DNA of 64,000 nt. It comes from Chrysoperla carnea. Its lineage: Eukaryota > Arthropoda > Insecta > Neuroptera > Chrysopidae. A model generated the notes under the pieces. The model had not been told where the DNA came from. It did no database searches and saw only the letters and a list, made by a program, of their open reading frames with translations. Made by a program: the position numbers and the translations under genes. Of the stretch, positions 1-11,400 are shown piece after piece. Each line of letters starts with the position of its first letter. Positions within the stretch are counted from its first letter, which is position 1. The DNA lies in contig NC_058337.1 of assembly GCF_905475395.1 (NCBI RefSeq), positions 84,128,368 through 84,192,367 on the forward strand, in the 5' to 3' direction.

Positions 1-19
1 TTATGGTGTTAATTTCTCA

Positions 20-57
20 TCATCTTTTAAATTTACTTTCTGTTTTTTTAGTAATTA
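20..57 (-). CDS. Possible terminal exon of the secreted protein gene
   Basis: A minus-strand acceptor, CCCATCTGTTACAG, lies just right of position 57. Reading on in the phase left by the third exon gives V-I-T-K-K-T-E-S-K-F-K-R and a TGA at 22-20. The total protein would be exactly 100 residues. The pyrimidine tract is short and the peptide resembles nothing I know, so this may be chance. The true last exon may lie beyond the left edge. Confidence 0.2.
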
Positions 58-271
58 CTGTAACAGATGGGTAATGTAATTTAACTATATTTACATAAGT
101 AAGAATATTTGATGATTGTAACTGATTATTATTAACAAACTATTTAACATAAAGATTAATAACTTTAACATTTATTGTACCATAATATTAATGTGATTAT
201 TAAATATTTATATAATATATTATTTATAAATTAAAAATGGTTTTAAATATTAAATTCACTAATAAAACAAG
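58..271. other. Intronic AT-rich DNA, no feature seen
   Basis: If the doubtful exon at 20-57 is real, this is intron. I see only AT-rich sequence with no open frame or repeat structure. Confidence 0.4.
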
Positions 272-850
272 TGAAAACAAACAATTGACTGAGTTAATTG
301 TTGAAATACCATGTATAATCAGTGTTGATTTCTTTATCACATTACATATACCAACATGTGACACATACATAACTGATAATCAAGTATAGTACATATTATA
401 AAATTTCCGCCCTAATTGTCGCCCTCACGGGTAAACAGTGATGTTTACGAAAAAATGTTTCAAACTAAAGTTGTTTAATTTTTGATAAGGAACATTTTTT
501 ACATTTAAACTTTTGTTCTATCTCTAACTGTTTACAAGATGGGTCTTACGGACCCAAGACCCAATTGACCTATGATGCTCATTTACGAACTTGACCTCAC
601 TTTTTACGTCCTAAGCACGCTGTAAAAATTTCAACTTGATATCTCTTTTCGTTTTTGAGTAATCGTGACCACAGACGGACGGACGGACGGTCGGACGGAC
701 GGACGGACGGACAACCGGAAATGGATTAATTAGGTGATTTTATGAACACCTATACCAATTTTTTTTTGTAGCATCAATATTTTTAGGCGTTACAAACTTG
801 GGACTAAACTTATAATACTATGTGTATTTCATATATACATGGTATAACAA
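272..850 (+). repeat. Dispersed repeat family A, copy 1 (near full length)
   Basis: This copy and the one at 41666-42215 align over their whole length, from AACAAACAATTGACTGAGTT to the final ATATATACATGGTATA. Shared landmarks in order are GAAATACCATGTATA, CTCACGGGTAAACAGTGA, TTTACATTTAAACTTTTGTT, TTTACGTCCT, TCTCTTTTCGTTTTTGAG, a GACG/GACA microsatellite, GGTGATTTTATGAACACCTA and GCGTTACAAACTTGGGACT. ATACCATGTATA near the left end pairs with TATACATGGTAT at the right end, giving an inverted 12-mer at 306-317 and 834-845. No open frame is present. It is probably a non-autonomous element; its class is not clear. Confidence 0.75.
673..712 (+). repeat. GACG microsatellite inside family A copy 1
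   Basis: About ten GACG/GACN units lie between the TTTTTGAGTAATCGTG and GGAAATGGA blocks of family A. The second full copy has a shorter GACA-type run at the same place, so the tract is a mutable internal part of the element. Confidence 0.8.
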
Positions 851-1289
851 CTACTTAATATAAAACTAAAATTTAAGTAACTATGGTACTACTCCAGCAT
901 GAAAAATAAAATAAAAAAATTACAACTTGGTTTTTTAGTTTTAGCAAGTATGAACCAATTCCGCTGTGTGCAAAAATCCAGATAAAGGAGTAGTAGCTAT
1001 TTCTTTTCTCAGACTTTTTTTAAAGTATCTTAAAGTTGGGGGTCTCAATTGACTTGGCAGAAGATTAATAATTAAGTTCCAGCGATTTTGTAACAAAATG
1101 CGTTCCACTTAAAAAAATCAAATTTCCAAATAAAAAAGCCAAACGTGACGATGTAATCGAGATTTTAGAAAATATAATAAATCAAAACTTGGTATGACAA
1201 TCGTAACACTAGATTTGGCTAGGGTTACGCTAACCAAGCTTGTGTCTTCTAGTAACCTCAACCAATCTAGTTACAACTTCATATCGTAT
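851..1289. other. Intronic DNA, no feature seen
   Basis: AT-rich sequence with no open frame, no paired ends and no motif I can name. Confidence 0.4.
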
Positions 1290-1470
1290 TTTTAACTGTG
1301 TGTCTATCTGTGACATCGTAACTTCTAAACGCCTGAATCGATTTTGATTTTTTGTTTGTTTTTTTGAAAGAAAATTTGATGGAGAGTGTTCTCAGCTATT
1401 TTCAAAAAAATCGGTTCAGTTTGGAGAGAGCTAAAAAAAACCGCATTTGTCGGAGCTTTTTTTCAATTTT
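1290..1470 (+). repeat. Dispersed repeat fragment, CGATTTTGATTTTT type
   Basis: The run GTGTGTCTATCTGTGACATC, then CCTGAATCGATTTTGATTTT, AAAATCGGTTCAGTTTGG and CATTTGTCGGAGCTTTTTTT is the layout of a dispersed tail common in insect genomes. The fragment at 62395-62540 shares the GGAGTGTTATAAGTTTG and TTGTCGGGGGTTTTTT parts. It has no coding content here. Confidence 0.5.
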
Positions 1471-2352
1471 TTTTAATTTCACTTGTCTTATTCCGTTATG
1501 ATATGTAGAAAGTGCCATCATACTACGGCATTGTCTCCTGTTCTTGAAGAGCCTACGTAATTTCAGGCCATTTTGACACCCGTAAGTGAATGAAAACTTA
1601 CAATAGACTCATACATAATATATCAAGTTTATAAAAGTTATAGTTTCTTTGTAGTATATAATAGATATTTGCGATGCTAGTAGGCATAACAGCATTATTT
1701 AGGTACGCCTGAAGTACATTAATCATGCGTTAGTACGTTAATCATGCGTTATGACACGTGTATCGTACAAAACTTTATCTACGCCTCTAAACTGTGAAAA
1801 TAAGCGATAAGTATTATTTAAAATATTTCATGGCTTATTGAGAATAGAAAATTAACTACTGTAGTAACTTGTTATTCGATTACATTTTGACAATAATTTG
1901 GAGTGTAAAGATTTATTACGATACTAGCGCGGCGACAATGGAATATCTTACCATGCATACTGAGTGAGAAAAGTACTTCTTATCTCACGGGCGTGAATAA
2001 AGTTTAGAATAAAACTAGTCATATAATAAGAATCGTTAAATTCTATTATGTAACATTTTCATATTATTTATCACCTGAGGCTCAATGTAATTTTCTTTCT
2101 CGCACATAATACTCGAAAGAGTATTTAATGTTTTCCTTGACAACAGCTAACAACTTTGTGTATTATATCTTATTATTGTGATTTGTTTTTTTACAAATAC
2201 AATTTTATAAAAAGTTTTTTGAAGACCTTCATATACATTTTTATAAATAATTATATTTGCTTGATTAATTATTAATTTTTTAAGACGTTATTATGAGAAG
2301 GGTGTGTATAGTATTTTTTCACTTCCTGAAAAAAATAGTATTTTTTAATTAC
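1471..2352. other. Intronic DNA with one short direct repeat
   Basis: Near 1715-1755 the 14-mer TTAATCATGCGTTA occurs twice about 19 bp apart, a small tandem pair. A GC-richer patch at 1927-1985 (GCGCGGCGACAATGG, then CTCACGGGCGTGA) looks like repeat debris. No gene is seen. Confidence 0.35.
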
Positions 2353-2451
2353 CTTGAGCACCTGGAGGAACGAAACCATAACCAGAGGCTCCAACGATTA
2401 CCCCACTAGTTTCGTCACTACTTGGTGGTGCTGGTGGGAAAACGACTGGTC
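2353..2451 (-). CDS. Third coding exon: Pro-rich and Gly/Val-rich segment
   Basis: The minus strand reads TTTCTTTGTTTTAG before the exon and CAAG followed by GTAATT after it. The 99 bp complete the split Gly codon from the previous exon and encode PVVFPPAPPSSDETSGVIV and then GASGYGFVPPGAQ, leaving one base in phase 1. The segment is more GC-rich than its surroundings, and no other frame is open in a meaningful way. It looks like a conserved extracellular low-complexity segment; no enzyme motif is present. Confidence 0.75.
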
Positions 2452-5400
2452 CTAAAACAAAGAAATCAATAATTTATAATATTAATATTTTAAATTATAA
2501 TTCACATAATGGTATAATTCATCTTTGGACTTTTAACAGTTAGCAAGGATTGTATAGGTATATGATTTGTAGTTACATTTTTGAAAATGCAGTGAAAGTG
2601 AACAGATATATCATTGGAAAAATTAAATAACATTACTTAAATAATAAACATATAATTAATAATAAATTTAAATTTTTTAAATTGTTTCACATAATAAATA
2701 CCTACTTATTCCTATAATTGTAATCAATTAAAATTAAATTAGATTAGAGTATCAGTAATCCGAACATATTTTGTGCGTCCTTTCTACACCTGTAAGAATA
2801 CAATCAATTAAAAAAGATATATGTATGTCGCAGCCACTAGCGGCCTAAAGGATATTCTTTGAACGATACTTGACATTTAAGAGTTCTAATTTCTGTCACC
2901 TGGCACTGAAATCCACACACTGTCAATATGGTGTCGGCCAGCAAGAATATTTTTGGTGTTTCTCACAGTTTGATTGCGTTTAAGCAAAAAATTACAACGG
3001 AAAAATGTAGGTTGGAACCATGTATGATACTATTAAAAATTTTTTTGCATGACAAGAGTTGCAGTACTCAAATACCAAACTATATCGAAACGAAATTTCA
3101 AGTCAGTCACTTTTTTGTGGCCAGGCATTCCAAAAATGTAGTTATAAGCCTGCTGTGAATCAATGTCGCAATTATGGATGTGCTTGTTTTAAAAGGTTCT
3201 TTGCGGATTCAAATGCCATGGAAGTTTAACATATGTAGGTACTTTGTTATTGAGTTACGCTATTTAATCTCATGATCACTAAATAACAATATGTTATATT
3301 TTAAATTACTTAAATAAGCAATTTCTAATTTCAGATATTTTATCTATTTTTAAAATGTTCGCCCTATTGTTCGAATGGTCAACTCAAAATAAGCAAAAAT
3401 GTTCAAATGTACATTTATAAACATATGTCAAAAAACAAATTTTTTAGCGAGGTACAGAAGGTTAAAGATTTGTTTTTCTTAATTCAGATTTTAATCAAAA
3501 CAAAATCAATTAGTTTAGTCGTAGTTTAAGAAGCATTAAAACAATATTGAATATTTGTACCTGTTTGGCAAATTATTAAAAGTATGTCAATTAATCACAG
3601 ACGGATTAAGAAATTTTGCGCCCGTGATCAATTTCAAAATTAAAGCCACCTAAAATATAAATCTCTTATTTCTCGTTTCTTTTAAAGTTCAACCTCAAGT
3701 TTATCTATGAATATTTCCCGAGCAGATAAGTAAGAAGTAGTATCTGCGGTAGATTCATCTGCTTTGAGATTACTCTTCCGTATCTTCTTTGTGTACTTTT
3801 CATATTCTTTGACTATTGAGAGTTTCAAGTGTGTTTAAGTGTAAGTGAATACTGTGTGCCAATAATGATGGAAAATACAAAACATTTTGTTCACTTTTAC
3901 AGAACTGATAGATATTTTTTAACATATAGAGAGGAACAAATAAATGGTGCGTTTCCTCGAAGATATCTTTAAAAATTTTAGAAATTGGATCGTGAAACCC
4001 GCAATAACTATCAAGAATCGTCCTGATGCTGTAAGGCGCTCAGATATAATTGTCAATTACCACCAGATGATTGGTCACAATAATTATGAATGGCTTCGAA
4101 TATCCTCACATGTGAATTCATAGACACACTTATTATTAATGTTTGCAATAAAATTGATATGCAGGTAAGTTAAAATTATATTGTACTTATAATTAAAATT
4201 ACAACAAACCAAGTAATTACACAATACTACATTTAATACTTACTAATTCCATTATTATTAATTCGCTTATTATTGCTATGAAGTGTATTATTTGCACTTT
4301 AATTGCCCACAAATATCAATAAAAATATTATTATTTACTGTACATACAGGTATTGAGAAAGTTCAAAATTCGTCAAGCATGTGATAATCCACACCATATA
4401 GGGCATGATTATAAGGCTATATAACACATATTATTACGTCATATAATAATAGATACCTACATAATATTATAAGGTAATAAATAATTTGTACTTTATTAAT
4501 TTGTTTGATTTGTTGCAAATTTCAAATCAAATCAATTTAAATGGTTCTTTGTAAGGATTTAAATCAATTACAAAAAATTAAATATCTAAGAAAAATATTT
4601 ACCTACAATAAACATTCTTCATCATTATTTTATAATTCTTAATTTAACACTAAATAAACTGGTAAGATTAATAATAAAATAAATTTCATCACTTCTTGTT
4701 GAGAACTAGTTATTCGAAAAGAACACATACTATATACTACTCAATTCGCCCTATTAGCTCAGATGGTTAAGCCGCGCCGTAACCAATTCCGTCCGCGATA
4801 TGCTTAGGGTAGTGGGTTCGATTCCCGCCGTTGCAACAAAATTAATTTAATTAATAGTTGTGATGGGCTGGTGTAGTGAATGGTATATGCCTGAAGGAGG
4901 TGAACTCAGCCTCTGAAATTGAGGAGCTGATAAATTAAATTATCAGCGGAAAGGTGGTATATATGTGTTATATGGTATCACAATGGGTTCTAAAGCCTAA
5001 GTGTGTCCTTTGTAGACAGCCAATAAAACCTCACCTAACCTATATACTACTCAAATTGGCCTCATATCTTGATATGGTTTTTTCGAGTGCATCGTCGGTA
5101 GCTAATATTTAGTAGCTAATATTACAAAAAACAAATCTATATATACAAGCGACAAAATTAAAACATATAAAAGACATTTATAGTAGGTAACTGTGCTTTT
5201 AGAAATTACATTTTATCCATTTTATTTCATTAACCATCGGTATCGGTAAAAAAAGACAAGAATAAAGTGCTTGGTAGCCGCGACTTTGTCTGGCATTCTA
5301 TCTTCCAAGCGGATTTATGCTTTTTTTTTTGCTAATTGGTGATATTGTGCCCGAAATAATAATTTTTTTATAGATATGTTTATATTGTATTTAATTAATT

Positions 5401-8400
5401 TAAAACAGTACAAACCTACAGAATCAAAAAATTTCCATAATTAACTTTAATTTTAGCATTGATAATTAAATATTAATCTTCAATATAATTATATTAAAAT
5501 CTATACCTACTTGGGTGTATCTAGCTTTTTTTTCAAAGGGAGGAAAAACAGAAACTTTTAGCCTAAAAGGGAAATTAAACAGTATTTTGCCATTGAGGCA
5601 GTGCTTACTTAGCCAACAAAGTCAATAGTAAGTTCACATCCATAGGGTCGTGAAACCACTATATACGCCCATAAACCTATACCGACTTTCATAATAAAAA
5701 TATGATAGTTTTTAACATTTGTAAAAGTTTAACCGTATTATATATGGAGCCATTTTCACTAAATAGAGTACATTCTTCACAGTTAAGTATTTGTTCATTA
5801 CTCATGAGTGACAAATTAAGGTAATTCGAAACCTTCGGAATGAGTGTGTAAGTATTAGCCAGTTATTATACATATTGGAAAACATGCGAAAGCGTTTCCT
5901 TAGATATTATATTTGATGGTTATAAAAATTAAATTACACTGAATTTTGTTTACAGTAGGGATAAAGCTCTAATTTTTTGTTATAAAATTTATAAGAAAAT
6001 CTGAGTAATATACGGAAGGGACGGTTTATGATAATTCCTAAGATTTAAGACGAGCTTGACATAATTTACTAAAAAAGGTTTATATTTTTGGTTCTGTTAT
6101 GTAATATAAAATCTTCTTGGAGGCCAGTTACTTAAGTATTGGTTAACGTTTGGTTTTTATGTAAATTAATAATTCTGATATAGATAGATATGTGGGATTC
6201 ATCTAACATAAATTATATCAAAAACCAAGAATTCAATTACATGGATATTATTATTATAATTTTAAAGTATTTCAAAACAATTTATATGATTGCTCTAAAA
6301 CCACAAGTTACTTTAAGACATAACAATTATATACACTTTAAAAAAAATTGTAACAAAATTTTACAAATTCAGTATTCAGAAGTAAAAAAGACTAATTCTT
6401 AAATTACTGAATCTAATTCGAAAGATATTGCATCTGTTCTGAAGTCCGTTTATAAAAATTTCACTGCTATAACATATATAAGAGGTATAAGAGGAAAATA
6501 GCGATTAGTGAAGTCATTGCACGGTATCGCCATTGAGATTACATATAAAACTTTGTTTTTCAATAAAGAGACTGGCAACAATCTTTGAATGTTTATAACT
6601 TCTTTATTTTCTAATCCTTTTTAATTTCAACTATGCATCAAATCACTAAGATTGCAAAATTGAATGACTAAACAGATTTTCACCAAAAATAGCCATTAAT
6701 CATTTAGATTAACCTTACTTCTAAATAAGAAAAAATTGCATTACAATTATTCATATGGCGGACAGATTAACAATCAGAACATTAATTGAATTCCTTAAAA
6801 TAGTTCAATATTGAAGTTGTTATTCAATCTTCAGGCCATTACCGGTTTTGTTGCATTATAAAATCTACAGTTGTTGGTAAAATTGAAGTTATAGGTACTT
6901 AGTTTTGTGAACAGGAAAAACAAAGTGACAATGTCAAATGACGCTAATTTAAGAAGAAACATCTATCCTTATTTCCTCATTTCGAACACTTAATTATCAT
7001 GATAAACTGACTTTAGATTACAAATAAACATCTACCAGTCCTGATAACAAGGTCTGTTAGCATAAACTGAACACAGTTTTAAGAAAATTTCAGTCAATCT
7101 CGCAGAAAGTTTTTTTATATTCGAATTCTATTCGACGCAGAGTACATAAATCTCGGTATAACTCAGCATTTGTAAGTACAAAATGCAGATGTTTCAATCT
7201 TATCAATTTAAAATACAGCAAAAGCTTCTACCAGCATGTTTTTTTTTAAACTAGCAAATAGTGTTAACACTATAGTGGCTTTCAAATTTCGGAAAAATAT
7301 TGAACATAATATTAACACTTAAAAAATTTAAAAATTATTTTACTTTTTTGGCACTTCTTCTATCGATTATCGGAACTAGTTTTTGAGCTTACCTCAATTT
7401 GAGCCGAATTAACTAAATTTTGTTTCGCTTGAAGTTAATGGTGTCGATAAATTACTACATTTTTTTTGATCTGAAGTGTCTACGAGGCTACGTAGACAGA
7501 TAGTGTTTGGTCAAATACATATTTTTAAATGACCACACACGGTAACACCATTACCTTTCACTTTTATCTGCTCTGCTATACAACAGTTATTAAAATAATT
7601 TTAAATCATTGCATTTGGTAATAAAAAAGACAGTCAAAGTCTTGTTTGTTTTATACAAAGAATGAGAATTAAAAAAAAAAATTGTAACATTGGCCTTCAA
7701 ATTTTATTAACATTCATTGTTGGGCTAGAGGTATTTTAAAGTTTTACATCATATTTAATTCTTTTTAATACTTAAATCGAGAAGAAAAAACTATTTAATG
7801 ATTCAAGCAATTTATTTAAATAGTTTTAGTTATGCAATAGACTTTGTAAATGGATTTTAATGGGATTCAAACATGATTCTTTTTACATTCCTACCTTATG
7901 AAAACTAGCCGTGGGTAAAAGCGAGTAATTGGCTAATTGGGCTTGTATATGGCTATACAAATCTCCTACTTTATAAAACGCAAAAATTTAGTAAAACAAA
8001 ACTTGTTCGGACAATCGATAGAAGGATGTCAAAAAAGGAAAATAAGTTTTAAATTTCTTAATGGTTAGATATTATTTTTAACACGCTTTTATTATACCTT
8101 CATACGTATGTTAGTATGTTAGTACGTAACGGAAACTTTGAACATGATTTTGACCCCATTTAAAACGTCAGATTAACTCGAAATTTGGCATACTTATCAC
8201 GAACCGATGACAATACAATAATTTAATAAGTTTATTTGGTTATCCTTATCACGATTTTCAGGATTAACAATTTCCATATACGAAAATGTGAAACATTTAT
8301 TTGCGCTCCCACCATATTTATACTGAATTTTTGATAAATAAATAATAGTCTTAAATACTAAAAAACACAAAATAAATAATAGTTTAAAAAACACGCTCTT

Positions 8401-11400
8401 GGAACTAGCTCAACTAAATGGTAGAAAATAATTTCCTTACATTCAAAAAATCATTGCATCTTAAAAATAGCGTTGGGTGTTTTTTAAGATATTTTATAAT
8501 GACTTTACTTTTACTAATATCTGTCTACAAAATATTTACATTAATTGAAATTTTAATTTTTTTTGAAATTACAAAAGCGTCTTTTTAAGTTTTTTTAAAC
8601 TATTATTTATTCAATATTTTTTCGAAATTTGAAGACACACGATATAAGCTGTCTGTTTTTGTAAAAACGTTTGCGGTATTTTAATTGATAATTTTAATGC
8701 ATTTTTAAAAATTTTTTGCACATACTTTCAGTTAGACTGACTGAAATTTTCATTAAGTTTGTCCGGTGTATGTTCCTGTTTTCGGTGTTTCGGTGTTTGC
8801 GGACAGCTCTCTTAAACTATAAAGTTAATTTAACAAGACAATTAAATGCCAGAAATGAGTAAATAAAGATACAATCATCATTCCTGCTGATACTGCGTAT
8901 ATGACCATAGTAGTTAAACACGCAGTATAATATTAAAAAAAAAAAAAAAAAAAGATACAATCTGAGTATGGTATTTTACTTGGCAAGGGTGCTTAATTGG
9001 AATTAATCCATGTACATGGAAATACTCACATAAAGACGAAAAGGAATTTTGAATATGACGAAAATTTCTCAACTTCAAAGTTCGAGCACATCTTCTATTC
9101 TAAGCATTGTACCTTTGCACTAGTAGCTCTTCCGGTAGAGTTTTGGGTTTTCGTTTTGCCGATACATGTGAAGCGAATGCGAATTTACGCTAATCCTAAT
9201 GTCATTTTTTTCTTGAGAAAAATGTCTATAAAATCAAGGTCAGACTTTTACAATACAGATCTAGATTAAAATAGGATATTAATTCAGTAAATGTATACTT
9301 TTATATAAATTTTTTAATTCCGCATATTTTAAATAAAAGTCATATTAAAATCCTTTAATATTCCATTGCATTAGGTATATTAAAAAAAATAAAAAAACAC
9401 GAACCTTTAAAGATATTAAAATTATAAGTAATATAATTATTGAAGGTCATACAAGTGCATTGCCTTTTTATCTCTTAAAGGTAAGTAAATAGTATCTTAT
9501 TTACCAAGTTATTAAAAATATGTATTAATTATTATTAAATAAATTGAAGGTCTAATTGCCTTTAGCAAAACTATACTAGTATTAACTTTATTAAAATAAT
9601 TAAACCGGAATGATTTTATTTATTGTCATAATCACACCATAAGATAAAAGAGAATCATATGACATTAATTGAATACCTTTTAATATAAACTTGATTTATT
9701 AATTGGTAAAAGAACTTAGAAGGTATGCGTAACCTTCAGCATGTTCATTGAATTTTAAATTTATTTCTTTTTATAGCAAATTATGAAAAATTCATGAAAA
9801 ATGTTTGAAATTTATTGCAGATATGCTTCTTGAGATAATCATACGGAAAGATTGATAATTGCAGCTGTCATTTTTTTAATATAAGATCGAATGTGGGCTC
9901 CCAGGAGAAGTAATTTAATTTTAGAGAATTTATTATTATTATTTTGATAGTTTAATTTTATTGTTAAAGTTACTGGATAATTGGAGAAACATGCAATGAC
10001 TAGAGATCAAAATACCTCAGCAAATATATCTGACCTAATCAGCACCAATCCTTAATAAAAATGTGTCAAAATTCATGATCTTAAGCTATTGATCAAGATA
10101 TTGGGGTTTCATTCCAAGAAATACAAAATTGATATTGCTAGAGTTATATTGGATTTTAAACAAAATATTAATGATTTTTAAACGGCTGAACAGATTTTGT
10201 CAATTATGGTATTTCCAGCATGAATACACTTGTCGGAAGATTTAGCTTATTTTTTTCAAAGGCTCATAATAACGTTAGCTGTAATATCCTGCGGTTGTAG
10301 AATTTTTGGTCATTTAGATCGCTTGATAATCCGCTGCAAAATTCGCACATTCAAGGCATGCAAAGCTCACTGCCTACCCAGTTAGTGAAAAAAGGTACGA
10401 GAGTTGAAAGGTATGTTTTTAGAAAATAAATAATAAAAATTTTGATATTAATTAAATTAAACGTAAATTGATCAAAATTGAGATCGTAGGCATAATTATC
10501 ATGTGTTTTAAGCGGTCAAAATTTCTGAAACTTTGGAATTTAATAGTAAGTTCTATTAAGTTCTGAAATTTAAATACCATGCTGGAAATACCTTAAAGCT
10601 AGCTTGCATTAATTAATTCTTTAAAAATCTTAGGTAGATGCTCAAGGATAATGACATTTAAATTTTGAACCATTTGAAATTAGTGCACCTCTTTTCAAAA
10701 CAATTTTGTCTTAAGGTTGCTTTTAGTGGAATGCTGTCGCCTTTCTTTGTGTCAGTGTAATGTCTGCAAAATTCCTCAAATTATAACAATGTAGGTGTCT
10801 AAATAATCATTAGCGTTTTAAATCTATCGACCTATTTTCTAAAATTTTGGTGAATCCATGGAGATTATTTTCGAAATAAATAGTAAAGTGCATATAATAC
10901 TCTCTTACGTCGCCAAGATTTAATTTTTTTCAGATAAGCTAATTTGACCACTAAGCTTGTACTAGAAATGCTTTTAACTAAAGCTACGGTGGTAATCAAA
11001 TCCATATAATTTTATTACTCCAAATATACGAGTTATCTATAAGCTCATTCAAAGTGATTTCTAAATGTCATTTTTGAGTATCCAAGTAAACCAATTTTAA
11101 ACCTTCCAATGAATTTATTTGTTGAGATGCGAGCAGAGCGTATCTAACACAATTTGACTCAGTTGAATGAGTCCTTGTAAAAAAAATTAATGTGTCTTTG
11201 TTTAATCTAAGTCTATTTTTTCTATGTAAAATTAAAAATTACTCAACCATAACTGGTGTTGGTGTTAAAGCCAAAGTATCCATAATTTATGACTGTTATT
11301 CATAAAAATTAGCTACGTTTAAGTTTTTTTTTTTTTTTTTAAATTATTTAAACTTCAATGTCAGTTACAAAAATGATTCTCAGTTTTAGTTTTAGGAATG

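Noticed and set aside
673..712. Short-period GACG repeats considered as CRISPR or telomeric
   Set aside because: Four-base units inside a dispersed repeat; there are no spacers and it is not TTAGG.
2928..3158. 76-codon frame beginning MVSASKNIFGVSHS
   Set aside because: Length is near what AT-rich DNA gives by chance; no motif, no context.
3970..4040. LDRETRNNYQ peptide resembling the end of a cadherin repeat
   Set aside because: Only about ten residues agree, the frame breaks at once and no other cadherin motif is near.
8997..9269. 90-codon frame after the small retroposon
   Set aside because: No motif and no paired exon; probably chance or an old unidentified insertion.
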